Shown in pieces: positions 1-11,466 of a stretch of DNA of 64,000 bases. The stretch's first letter is position 1, and every line of letters starts with the position of its first letter. Location: assembly GCF_030704535.1 (NCBI RefSeq), contig NC_081807.1:5931001-5995000 (forward strand). The letters run 5' to 3'. Below the pieces are notes generated by a model. That model did not search any database. It was not told the origin of the DNA and saw only the letters and a program-made list of their open reading frames with translations. Source of the DNA: Vitis vinifera. Its lineage: Eukaryota > Streptophyta > Magnoliopsida > Vitales > Vitaceae. The position numbers were made by a program, and so were the translations under genes.

Positions 1-1130
1 TGGCCTTTTACTAGTTTCTGCAATTTAACCCTTGGAAATATAGATGACACCTATTTTGGCTACTGGGCAGCAGATGATGCAGCAAAAGGAACCTCTGCTG
101 TACAGTTTCTGCAACACGTGAAAACATGCACTTTCATAAATTTTTAGCCATAAAATAGCATAAGTATAGCAAAGTATTGAAAGAGATTGAAGTTTGAATT
201 AATAACCTGAGTTTCAAGGATTTCACAGACCCAAGAATGACTCCAGCTCCTGATTTCTGAAATTAGATTACTAGAACTGATTACAACTGATTCTTAAAGA
301 ATGTTTATGCTGTGGCTATGGCAGCTATGTGGTATGCTAATTACTGTTGAAACCTTATAAGCACAGCATCCTTGCTACTTAAATAGTCACATAACCTATG
401 ACCCTAGAGGTTGGTGTGGGGATGTCAGAGGTTCACAGGAAAAAAAAGAATTGCATATCAAAAAAAGAAAAAAAAAAGGTTTAAAAAGAAGATTGTGGAA
501 CTTTATTAGCAGTATATAAAAAACTGAAACAAAAGAATAAAACCTGAAAACATTAAGCTTGCACACAACTAAATTCCAAAAACTAACCAGTGGCCCAAGT
601 AAAGTTAAATGGATCTGCTTAACCCTTTCAAGCATCTCAGATTCTCTTGCATCATACTCTTTTAGGTTGGCAAATTCTGAGCTCTGACAATAATATCTTT
701 AAAAAAATATCATGGGTCTCTGACTAAACCCTTTTCTTCCCCATAAATTTAAGTACCTTCACTAGCTGGTCTTCAAACCACTTTACTAGAAATGCACTAT
801 TCCATCTATCAAACCCCTTCTTTTGACTACTATATGAGACATTAAGGTTAGACTAGTTTACAAATTTGGAGGTAGTTCTATTAAGTAGGCATTTGCAGCG
901 TATATGGTTGTCCTTGAAATCCTGTCCGTTCGATGTTAAGTACAAGTGGAGTGATGTATGCTACAACTCATTTGAGTAATTGAAAAACTGCTACTTGTGA
1001 AAGAATCTTCCTTTAAGAATGGGCATTCTTAAGATAAAACAGTTACCTGGCAAAGAATCTTCCCTTTTGGTAGGCTTCAAGAGCCCTTAACGAAGATTCC
1101 CAACATCTCTGCTATGCTTTTTGGAGGAAC
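1..1130. other. No gene seen; probable intron or 5' flank of the PTEN-like gene
   Basis: I recognise no coding exon here on either strand. The stretch is AT-rich with simple A-rich runs around 440-480. Because the first visible PTEN2 exon at 3862 begins mid-protein behind a splice acceptor, this region is probably part of a long intron. The N-terminal PTEN2 exons would then lie before position 1. That placement is inference, since a highly diverged exon could have been missed. Confidence 0.4.
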
Positions 1131-1139
1131 CCATTCAAG

Positions 1140-2210
1140 ATGGGGAAAAGAAGGGGGCTAGAGGTCTTGTGAATTGAGAGGAGGGTATGGGGTTGGGTTA
1201 TGGAAGGCTATTTGGAAGGGATTAGTACCTTAAATAGCAAAGTATCTTTAATCATTGGAAATGCGGGGAGAGGGAAGTTTTAGAAGGATAGGTGGTGTAG
1301 GGAGGAGCCTTTGTATATCTCATTCATTTCTCATTTTGCTTTAGCCTCGTCAAAGGAGGCTTGAGTGGCAGATTTGTGGGAGCAGATAGGGGAGGGGGGT
1401 TGTTGGAACCTTTGCTTTACTAGAAACCTAAATGATTGGGAGTTTGAAAACATATGTTTATTTATTTGGCTAAACTATAGGCATGCCAGTGAGTGGAGAG
1501 GAGGGTAGGGTAGTGTGGACGGTTTCAAGGAAAGAAACTTTCTCAATGCAGCCCTGTAATGCTATATTAGAGACGGGGAGCTCAACTTCTTTTCTAGGGG
1601 TCATATGGAATTCATGGGCTCCATCCAAGGCAAGTTTGTTTGCATGGGAAGCTTGTTGGTGAAGGTTTTGACTTTTGATCAACTACAAAAAAGAGGGTGG
1701 ACACTTGTTAATAGATGCTTCCTATGTGAATCAAATGGGAATCAATTAATCATATCCTTCTCCACTTCCACAAGGCAAAAGTTCTTTGGTAGTTGTGGTT
1801 TTCCTTGTTTGAGATTTCATGGGTTCAAGTGGCAATGGTGAGGGATACTTTGCTAGGGTGGTATGATTCTTTTGTTGTAAAAAGTAGAAGGTTTGGAGAG
1901 TTGCTTCTTTGTGCATTTTTTGGACTTCGTGGAAGGAGAGAAATCAAATGTTGTTCGAGGATGACGAGTTGTCTAATTGGAGTTTGAAAACTCGTTTCTT
2001 AGTAATCTTCTCTTGTGGGTAAAAGCGTGCATAGGTGATGGTTCAATGTCTAATGGATTTTGTTGAGTGGTTAGGTACTTAATAAGGGAGGGAGGTATCT
2101 TTTGTAATCCCACTTTGGTTGTTCCTTGGCTCTTTTTTGTTGTTTTTGTAGGCACTCTTTGTATACTTTTGGTGTACTTCGTTGTGCCCTTGTTTTTGTT
2201 GAATTACTTC
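1140..2210 (+). mobile_element. LINE (non-LTR retrotransposon) 3' fragment, decayed
   Basis: Broken reading frames on the plus strand resemble the region downstream of reverse transcriptase in plant LINEs. A stretch around 1250-1330 reads like the conserved 'GNGxxxxFWxDxWC' segment. The frame at 1605-1841 encodes a zf-RVT-like zinc-binding module, with the phrase LTFDQLQKRGWTLVNRCFLC at about 1668-1727. Stop codons and frameshifts break the frame throughout. The element has no intact RT core, so it is 5'-truncated. It probably ends near 2200, where similarity to an oppositely oriented LINE begins. Confidence 0.7.
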
Positions 2211-2214
2211 TAGT

Positions 2215-2600
2215 GTAGTGGGACAATGAAGAAAAAGATGATCAGCCAATTCACTACTCTTCAAGCACATAACACAATGGTCTAAGCTAAGAGATTTGTA
2301 GGGTCTCCTCAATTGAAGCTAGTCGTTGGTAACCTTCTTATTTGCCACAAGCTAAGTAAAAGCCTTAACCTTTGGTGGAGTTTTTGAGTTCCAAATTAAC
2401 TTAGCAAGAGCAAAAAATGTCATAGTAGGAGAGTGAGGTAAGACTAAGAGAGCTTTATAGAAAGAGCTCATAGGGAAAAGTCTTGCGGATGCCAATAACC
2501 AAACTCTTTCATCTAAAAAGGAAGGTGATATGTACACATGAAGCAGGGATGAAAGGAGGCTACTTAGATCTTCAATCTTTGGATTAGAAAGGTTTCAGCA
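2215..2600 (-). mobile_element. Second LINE fragment, opposite orientation
   Basis: Minus-strand frames encode another zinc-binding LINE C-terminal module. The 2352-2537 frame has a 'LIWNSKTPPKVKAF' phrase, and the 2079-2312 frame has 'DHCVMCLKSSELADHLFLHC', giving the C-x2-C...H-x3-HC pattern. A frameshift near 2312-2352 separates the two. The match stops abruptly near 2215, where the plus-strand LINE ends. This suggests one element inserted into the other. Both copies are dead. Confidence 0.6.
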
Positions 2601-2819
2601 AAAATTGAAATTCCAAGATGGACTGGATGTTTGCCCAACCAAATTTCTATTCCTTGTAGTTCAGAAAAGATTTGGAAATTGAAGCTTGATAGGGTGTTTG
2701 CCCAACCAAGTATCCTCCCCAAAACAAATTTTTGTGCCATCTCCCATCATGTACTAGGTGAAATTAGAAAAATCCTTGAAGACTTGGGATATAGCTCTCC
2801 AAGGGTAATGGTGTGACCA

Positions 2820-3480
2820 CCTAACAACAGTATTGGCATCCTAGCCATTGGAGTGCAACCCACAAATACTTAGGATGACCCTATGCCTAGGCATTGCTCT
2901 TTCTGGGAAACCTCCACAAGCACTCGCCTAGAAGGGCTTTATTTCTCAAGGATGTTCTCTCTAACCCCAATCCTTCAATACTTTTCAGTTTGCACACAAG
3001 ATCCGACCCAAGTTGAACTTATTCTTGCTCCACATTATCTCCAAAACATGCTTCCTCATTTAGAGCGTAGCTAGTTGGCTGTTTAGTAAATATTGATTGA
3101 ATTCTATACTGAAAAGTATGTTGACTTCTAGGTCTTGAAATTGGGTTTCCAAAGCATCTATACCCTCCATGTTTACATAATGAAAATCAACTTGTTGTGA
3201 TCTGTCAAATTTCCCTAACTTGCTATAGGGCTATCTTTGGACCCTGATACCAAGTCTGATGCAAGATCATGAAATTCCCAGCACGCCAGAATTCTCAAGT
3301 TCTGGAATGTGGTGAATGAGTTAAAAGGATGGCTGAAAAGAAGAAATTTTTTTTTTGGCAATCACACGAATCTTCATGCTTAAATCACACATTGGGATTC
3401 ATGGGCAATCGCACTGCGTAGTAAAACAATCATAAAAGAAACTTGGTAGCTGACCAAAACTCTCAGCAATTCTAATAAAA
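2820..3480 (-). mobile_element. Possible LTR-retrotransposon remnant with tRNA-Met-like primer site
   Basis: Read on the minus strand, positions around 3245-3256 give TGGTATCAGGG. This resembles the initiator-Met tRNA primer-binding site (TGGTATCAGAGC) of many plant LTR elements, with mismatches at the end. Sequence to the left would be leader or gag and sequence to the right an LTR. I see no paired LTR and no clear gag domain, so the call is weak. It could be chance similarity. Confidence 0.25.
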
Positions 3481-3861
3481 ATTTGAAAGACCACTTAGGT
3501 CTGTATAGACTGGTAAAACTCCTTTTTCCAATAAGAATAACACTTCATTTCTCAATAGGAATGTGTCTCTCTTTCTTGTTTAAATTAGATGTTAAAACAA
3601 ATAGAATTTTGAATCAATAATTATAAACTACCATGACCATTCCTAATAAAATATAAAGACCCTAACAAATTATAGATTTTGGTACTTTTCTCATTAAGTT
3701 CTGAAAGAGCACAGCAATGAGCATCTTCTGCAGTATTACTATTAACATTTGAATTTTTAGAAAGATTAGTCTTACTGAGCCTCCTGCTTTATTGATTGAT
3801 AAAGCAATAGTGAAAAGTTGTATGCTAACTTCATATATTTGATATATTTATTTTTTCCCAG

Positions 3862-6701
3862 GTGGCTAGTTTCCCATTTGATGACCATAATTGCCCCCCA
3901 ATTCAACTCATAACTTTATTTTGTCAAAGTGCATACTCATGGTTGAAGGAGGATATTGAGAATGTTGTGGTTGTGCACTGTAAAGCTGGAATGGCAAGGA
4001 CAGGATTAATGATTTCTAGCCTTCTTCTATTCCTGAAGGTGAGGTTATTACAACTTTATTCTGCTGAAACCTGATGCAATTAGTTTAGTGGAGAGTTCAA
4101 TTATCATTTCTTTTATTCTGCTGCTCGGTTTGAATTCAACTTTATTTGCCTTCTTGCTGTAGTTCTTCCCTACAGCTGAGGAGTCCATTGATTACTACAA
4201 CCAGAAAAGATGTTTTGATGGGAAAGGACTTGTTCTGCCTAGTCAGATTGTCAGTATCTCTTTCTTTTTTCCTTATTAAAGGCTTCTTAAGAGCTGTGTT
4301 TTCTGTACATTTTTTTCTGTTTGTTGATAAGCGCATATTTTTCTTTGTGCTTTTTCTAGAGGTATGTCAAATATTTTGAACGGATCTTAACATACTTCAA
4401 CGGTGAAAACCAGCCTGGGCGCAGGTATCTTTCTCATTATATATTTCTCAATTTGCTTCTTTGATTCTTGAATGGTGCTAACATTGCATTTTCTGCAGAT
4501 GCATGCTCAGGGGATTTCGGCTTCACAGGTGCCCTTATTGGATTAGGCCCTCCATTACTGTCTCTGACCATAATGGTATGCTGTAGCATTCCTTTGGTGT
4601 CTGAATGTTCTTCCCTCCCTTGCTTATTGCCCATATATTACTTATGTGGATGTATTTATCAATTAAATCTCCTTCACATCAGAATAATTTTTCTTCTTAT
4701 TTTTCATCAAAGTGATGGCCATTTGATTCCCATCACAATCTGCTTTGAATCACATTTTTGTTGTTATTTAATTGTATTTGGTTTTGATTTTTTGACAAAC
4801 ATGTTCAACATGGCAGTGGTAATCCAGATGGAGATTGATGCCTTTCTCGGTCCTTCAGAAAATAATTAGAATTCCTTAGCTGTAGATTGGATAAACTTGT
4901 TTTTTTTTTTTTTTTTTAAAGACAGAAAGTGATAGTATCTCCTGTATAAAATGCAAGAACCCTTTGAAACTTGCTCTAAAAATATAAGGATTTTTAAAAC
5001 CGTTTTAAAAAAATCAAGGTATTAAAAATTTTTACTACCTCAAATTTAAAATTTTTTAAAGTAGCTTTTAAAGACAAAGTAAACTCAATACTTTTTATAT
5101 TTTATATGCAAGTGACTATTATTTTTTATTTTTAAAAATATAAAATAGGATGTGTATCCAAACAAACACTTAAGTGGCGTGGAATAATTGTTAGAGTTCT
5201 TAATTTGTGCTTCTGTTTTTGGCTTTTGCTGCGGACTTCTTATGTTCTTTCATTTTTGGATGTTTTACCAACTACAGAGATGACTATATTAGGATGTCAA
5301 GATCTTCTGGCTCTTTGCTGAAAGCAACCTCTTTTTGTATTTTTCTTTTCTTATTTTTTGATAATTTAGTATGGCATGAAGAAAATAGCAATTTCAGTGA
5401 TAATTTGTAGTCTTTGAAATTTGAGCTGCAACTTCTAGTTCTTTTAATCTGAGTTGTTCCCTAGATTTTGAACTCATGTCACCTATGCTTTTCCAATATA
5501 TGCTTGTGTTCCTATGGCAACATTTTGATTCATGTGTGATGTTTTTATTTTTATTTTTTTATTTTTAAATTTGCAGGTGTTCTCTTCTCTACCAAAAAAC
5601 ATCCACGAACCAAGGATCTGTCGGTATGTCCTTTCAATTATTTGGTGGCTATCCTTAACAACTCAAAAGAAAACTGATGGCACCATCCAATTACATTTTC
5701 TTTTCTTTTCTTTTCTTTTTTTTTGAGTTTTGGAGTATTAGGTCACAGATCTGAATTTTCACACTATATTCATTTGTTCAGCCAGAAGAGTTTTGGTTCA
5801 GCGCACCAAAGAAAGGGATAATGGTCTTTGCACTTCCAGGGGAGCCTGGCTTGACACCATTGGCTGGGGATTTTAAAATCCATTTTCATGACCGCCAAGG
5901 AGATTTCTACTGGTTTGTAAATTGTTCCTGCCCTAGAAATGGGATAGCCTCTTCTTATGCTTTCCTTAATTGCAGCTAAAATATGTACCTCATTCCTTCT
6001 GATTTTGACAGTTGGTTAAACACCACAATGATGGAAAACAGAAAAGTTCTAAACCCTGATGATCTTGATGGGTTTGACAAGGTGAAAAAGCACTTCTTTT
6101 AAGCGATAATAATTCCAGCTATCAATGGGTTATCCAGCAGTATACTTATAAAATCTCTGTTCATGTGCAGAGGAAACTGCCATCCCCAGGATTCCAGGTC
6201 GAGGTTGTGCTGATAGACCATGATGGCTCTGTTCCACCAGCACCCAAAACTGAAACTGATGTCAAGAAATCAGATGGAGTCTCGGGTACTGGTTCTGCCT
6301 CAGTTGATGGGGCCAATGCCACTCCAAACCCAAGTAAAGACCCAGGAAGCAAGGATAAAGATGATGTGTTTTCAGATGGTGAGGTCGAAGAATCAGGGTC
6401 TTCAAAAAGCAGGCAGGCTCAAGCGGCTGAAGGAAGTGTTGCTGCTAAAACATCCAGTTCAGAAACTAAGACTAGTCCAGACCAAATTGCGAGTATAACA
6501 CATAAGACTGAACAGGTCTCGCTTGGAGCCTCTGGCACCACACCTATCCACGATGCTGGTAAGCCAAAAAGTGATGCAGTTGGCGGAGTTACCTCAGGGC
6601 TTGAGGTCCCGAACCCAGAAAGGGTGAGTGAGTTCAAGGCAATGGCTGCTGATGCTTCTGTTTTTACATTTGGAGATGACGAGGACTATGAAAGTGAGTA
6701 A
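3862..6701 (+). CDS. PTEN2: PTEN2-type phosphatase (5' exons missing from window)
   Basis: This encodes a dual lipid/protein phosphatase of the PTEN family, acting on phosphoinositides and phosphoproteins at membranes. Visible exons are 3862-4038, 4163-4249, 4360-4424, 4499-4575, 5577-5623, 5782-5912, 6012-6081 and 6171-6701. All have GT-AG borders and joined phases, giving 394 residues and a stop at 6699-6701. Exon 1 here holds the catalytic P-loop HCKAGMARTG (HCx5R). The middle exons form the PTEN C2 domain (for example CMLRGFRLHRCPYW and GEPGLTPLAGDFKIHF). The last exon is an acidic, Ser-rich, low-complexity tail ending FGDDEDYESE, as expected of plant PTEN2 rather than PTEN1. The first exon starts behind a polypyrimidine-CAG acceptor, so the N-terminus (about 200 residues in relatives) is upstream. 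No internal stops or frameshifts were found. Confidence 0.93.
4576..5576 (+). other. PTEN2 intron, AT-rich
   Basis: This is a 1-kb intron between the fourth and fifth visible exons. It contains a T/A-rich patch at 4900-5165 with many TTTTAAAA-like runs, resembling degenerate MITE sequence elsewhere in the window. I found no coding content or clear terminal inverted repeats in it. Confidence 0.6.
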
Positions 6702-7799
6702 ACCAGGAGTTTGAGGTTGATGGGTTTGATTCTAAAACATCTGTACATAAATGGCTTGTAAACAAATTCAAAATGCACCACTTCCTGAAAACAGGTTGAT
6801 GTTCAATCCATTCGTTTCCATTTTAATATCAGAGTCCGGTTACTGTTTATTGGTTTGGTGACTCAGAATTGCTGAGAATAAGTTGTAATTTATACATACA
6901 TGTTCATACTTAGCTACCCTGTAAAGCGAAAGGGTGTCATTTTGGTTGAATTGCAAGTCTTTCAATGCCTTGTTTGGACTGGTTTCTGAAAGTTACTTCA
7001 TTTTTGTGATTAACCAAATGTGCATGAAAACAAATTCTTCCCTTTCTTATCATACCATCATCTAACTTCAAGTTAAACAAAGGCCATGCCAGCCTGCAGG
7101 TACCAACTATTCTAATGCCCTGGCGGACCATCAACTCACATGGGTCTGCCCTTTGCCCAATCTACTTTCCCTTCAATTTTGATTATTGACCACCTTATTT
7201 TCGTAGAAAAAAAATTTGATGGTAAAAAATTAATCATATTTTTTTCAAAAACCGTGTCCAACTCACCCACTTGCTGCATATTCCACAAGCAATGTTTGGC
7301 AGATTGCGTCCCCAATTTCTCCCACGCTAATATAAATTTTAGAAGTAATATTCCAATTCCAAGGCTTTGGTCCACTAGTCCTTAGATAAGTTTTCTTTGA
7401 CTAATAATCTTCACATTATTGTTCATAAAGTTACGCTAACTTTAAACTAAACTTTGATGGCTTTAATCCTTACTATGCAAGTTTCTATGAAACAAACTTA
7501 TTACTAATTTGTTATATGGTTGAGTTGATTGGTGGGTAATTACTATTCAATGATGAGCTGGTGATAACATGAAACCCAATGTGGAAAATGACTGCCCATG
7601 ACTGCCCAATGTTGAAAATTACGATAAATACGGAAAACGTGACCCAAATACAAAAGATTTGTAGAGGGGGAATCCTATTTGAAAAGTTGTAACTTTTTTT
7701 AATGGTTGATATTGTTATTATTTTTGTTTATAAAGGTGTTTCTTTTAGGGTCAATGTACCTACTTTCAAGTTTCAACCCAATCTGCATAGTGCTTTCCC
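6702..7799. other. Intergenic region between PTEN2 and C2-domain gene
   Basis: The region holds the PTEN2 3' UTR and the promoter plus 5' UTR of the C2-domain gene, both on the plus strand. I saw no additional gene. The open frames at 7136-7385 on both strands lack family similarity or splice context. Confidence 0.6.
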
Positions 7800-10700
7800 A
7801 TGTCGATTTCTGGTATACAGGGCCAGCTTCTTGAGGTTACAGGTGATTTTATGGCTGCCCATGTCTTCCAATTTCAGTTATTTTCATCTTCTGCATCATC
7901 ATCATCTTCTTTTGATTCACAAGTTTTGGGGTTTGGGATGCAGTGGTTGGATGCAATAAATTGAAGGACACAGAATGGATTTCAAGGCAAGATCCATATG
8001 TTTGCCTCGAATATGGTAGCACCAAGTTCCGTACAAGAACCTGTACAGGTTGCCCTTTGTGACTTCCCCTTTTTTATTTCTTTATTTTTCAGTTTTGTGT
8101 ATGTGTTTGTGGATCTACATGTTGTATTAGACCTTTCCTTTGGGATACTGATCTGTTGCATATACCCTTTGTTGGGTTCCTGGAAAAACGTGGAAGAAAA
8201 TTAAGAACTTTCACATCAAATCATCCAAATACTTTTATTTAGGCAGAGTTGTGTGGACTCGTTGGAGGGACCTATATTGAAAAACCTAATGTTTTTTTTT
8301 TTCTTTTTTCTTTTTTTTTATGTGGGTTTCCTTGTATTTTGCTGCTATTCTTGCAACAATTGGTGGGTTTGCTGATTCTGAGTTGAATTTGATTGGTGTA
8401 GATGGTGGCAAGAACCCTACATTTCAAGAGAAATTTGTGTTTACATTAATCGAAGGCCTTCGCGAGGTGAATGCTGTGGTTTGGAATAGCAATACCCTCA
8501 CTTATGACGACTTTATTGGCAGCGGAAAGTAATTAAATACAAACTTCAATAGAATTGTGATTTTTCGGGAAGGATTTTGGTTTCGATTTTGAATTGGATG
8601 AATCTTCTTGGTTTTTGTGTTTCTAGGATTCAATTGCAGAAGGTTCTTTCCCAGGGATACGATGATACTGCTTGGCCCCTTCAGACTAAGACTGGCAGGT
8701 AAAGTATAAACTGCCCCTTTCAAGTTATGACCAATTTATGAAATTGAGAATTCTACCATACTTTCAAATCTTAGCCATTACATGCTTAAAAATCAATCTT
8801 AACCACGGAATTTCAATGTTGAGGATTTAGTTTCAAGCATCCTATGATTTCAGGAAGTATATGTACTGTATCTCTATATCAAAGAATGGCTGGAAATGGA
8901 AATTTTAAGGAATGGCCTAGCATAAAGGATTAAGGCTTTTGTAATTCATATTGGTTTTTGCATCATACCTTGTGTTTGAGTTGTGCAAAAGGAGGGACTC
9001 AGTTGGCCTCATTTGTAGCCCTAACTATTGGTTTTCCATGTACAAGGAAAAGAAACTGAAACTGACAGTATTTTAACTTCTAACAAGCCTATCCAAAAGA
9101 AAAAAGAAATACCACCTTTTTAACAAACATTGGTTCTAAGATAATTTTATTTTGTTTTAATTTTTTGGCATGGTGGATTATGAGAAAGCTTTGTTATGTG
9201 AAATAAATTATTACCGTTTATCCTGAGTTATATGTAATACAGGACATGGAAGTATTTTAACACTCCTCTCTCTTTAGCTTGCCTATCAAACAAACAAACA
9301 AAAAAATTACAAGAAAAAAGAAAAAAAGTACGGTCCTCTCCCTTTACTTCAACCTAATGAAAATCTCCAATTCCTAGATTTTAGAATTGTCAGCACTTCT
9401 CTAAAATTTTATAACTTTCATGTGCCTTTCTTTTATGTGATAGACTTATTATGTTGATATGCTGGAGTTCGTAGCCTTACAAGTGAAACATTTATCTGTA
9501 GGATGCTTGTCTTGACATAGGGAAAGGCAATGGTTTCTTCTTTACCTTATGAAGATCGTAATCATCAAATTTCTGTGTAGGCCCATGCTTTGCACCAGAT
9601 GTTGGATGGTGTCTTTTGACCTCAGAATGTGTCTCTTTAGGTTCTGACATCATGGCAGAGAATAGTTTGTATTTGCACCTGAGGTGATTGAATATGAGTT
9701 TTTCAAATTGGGTTTTGTTCTAGTTTATTCTACAAGTCCACTGAATTCTTAGGATCCCCCTGAAAAGATACCATAGTTTAGCACCAGAGAAAGACATGTT
9801 AGATTATGAAAAACGTTCCAATTTCAACCTTGACATCATCCAAGTGTTCATGAATTAAATTATAAGGGGACCACCCAACTTTTTTTTTTTGATAGGTAGG
9901 GCCCACCAAACTTATTAAACTCCAAGCAAACAACTCTAGTTTGAAACAACCATTGGAAGTGACACTGTTGAGCTGATCTTAGAAAGTATTCCATAACTTT
10001 CTGTGGTCATTCATCATGGCTCTAGGTTTTGAAAACACGTTCTGAATTGTAGCCACAGGCTGGTAAGCTGAGTGAATATGCATCATAGCACAATCATAAT
10101 TGAGCTCTGGTGAGTGGTGATGAAGCCCCAAGGTGTTTATGCATATATATATCTATAAGGAACTTGGAAAAATATGTGCAAAAAGAGAGATGAGGATGGG
10201 CTTCCCAATCTTTGCTATGTTGTTTAATGCCTTGCACATTGAGGGGAAGGGCAGATTGGGCTGGGTTTGAAAACTATGACCTGTGTTTCTTATAATGTTG
10301 ATCTGATAGCTTGGAGGATGTTCCAAAATCTTGTTTAGTTATCCGTGACAGTATTAGCTAGTAAGCTGACTCAACTGTCAAATTATTGTGATAAGCCTCA
10401 TGTTCTATAAGAAAACAGCAAAAAATAAAAGACAGAATGGGAATACAACAGCAGAGGAAAGGAGAACATGACCTTCCTATCTTAGCCAAGGTGGTGAAGG
10501 CATCCTACATTGAGGGGAAGGATAAGTTGGTTTCTGAAAGTTCTGTGTAACCTACATCCTTCAGGACTGGTGGTCATATCATGTGGGCTAGGGAGGAGAA
10601 GACTGCTGAGCATGCTTTGTACCTGAAAGTTCTTACAATACATTTCCCAATGAAGTAGTTACACTTCAAAATGTGACAATGTTTTACCTTCATGGAAATC

Positions 10701-11466
10701 ATGAAACAAGGTGTTTGTATTTAGGAAGTGATATTAACAGCATTGTTAATGTCTATTTGGGATCTAGCTTGTTGCTTATTCATATGTAGATTTACAACCT
10801 GACACAAAATTATCTGTAGTGTGAATACCCTTTTGCGTAGAAAATTTTCAGACTTCTGAATCGTTCCTTTTATCCATTGCAGACATGCGGGAGAGGTTCG
10901 ACTGATATTGCACTATGCAAATGCCAGAGTAAGCTCTTCTACTTTCATACTCGTTTTTTATGATTAAATACCATGGGCTTTTATTTACTGTTGTGTGAAG
11001 ATAAATAGTCATGTTTTGCATTGCCGGGCATTGCAGAAACCAGAAACAAGCTTTGCTCCATCAGCACCACCGTATGTAGCACCTCCTGCGCCCCAAGTCT
11101 CTCTATACTCTGCTCCTCCACCAGTGACTGCTGGTCCTTATCCATCAGCGGCTACAGCCTATCCAGCGACATTTCCCTACCCTTCATACCCACCAAATTC
11201 AGGAGCATATCCAACATCGTCATACCCTCCCCCTCAGCCTTCAGCTTATCCTCCACAGCCGTACCCACCACATTCAGCTTATCCCCCAGCACCATACCCA
11301 CCACCATCAGGTTATCCTCCGCCTCCACAAGCCTCACCATATCATCCTCCAGGTGATTTCCTTTTCTACTTACATCTCTTGCTATTGTCATCTCATCTTC
11401 AATGCTAAATCTCTGTTCTGTTTTTCAATAGGTCATTACCCTGGATTGTATCCTCCACCATACTGA
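7800..11466 (+). CDS. C2-domain protein with Pro/Tyr-rich C-terminal tail (SRC2-like)
   Basis: Seven exons are 7800-7842, 7944-8048, 8402-8528, 8627-8698, 10883-10928, 11037-11352 and 11432-11466. They join in frame to 247 residues. The start MSISGIQGQLLEVT is the first in-frame ATG. Residues 8 to about 130 form a single C2 domain, including SRQDPYVCLEYG, NPTFQEKFVFT and TYDDFIGSGK. The DPYV and DDF aspartates are where Ca2+/phospholipid-binding loops lie. Residues from about 135 onward are low complexity, dominated by YP, PPP and YPPxPY repeats and ending LYPPPY, as in SRC2-type cold or pathogen-responsive proteins. There is no signal peptide and no obvious transmembrane helix. Intron 4 is unusually long (8699-10882). 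An AATAAA at 11844-11849 could be the poly(A) signal. The exact cellular role is unknown to me. Confidence 0.92.
8699..10882 (+). other. 2.2-kb intron of the C2-domain gene
   Basis: I recognise no coding sequence and no full transposon in it. The phrase 'ttttttttgataggtagg' near 9881-9900 resembles the A/T-rich end of plant LINEs but stands alone. The phrase 'cattgaggggaagg' occurs twice (about 10237 and 10510), hinting at an old local duplication. Confidence 0.5.

Noticed and set aside
3862-4074. A 70-codon gene starting at 3862
   Set aside because: The first triplet is GTG after a splice acceptor; it is an internal PTEN2 exon, not a start.
11021-11391. Other-frame open reading frames across the Pro-rich exon
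   Set aside because: Shadows of the low-complexity C-terminal exon of the C2-domain gene.
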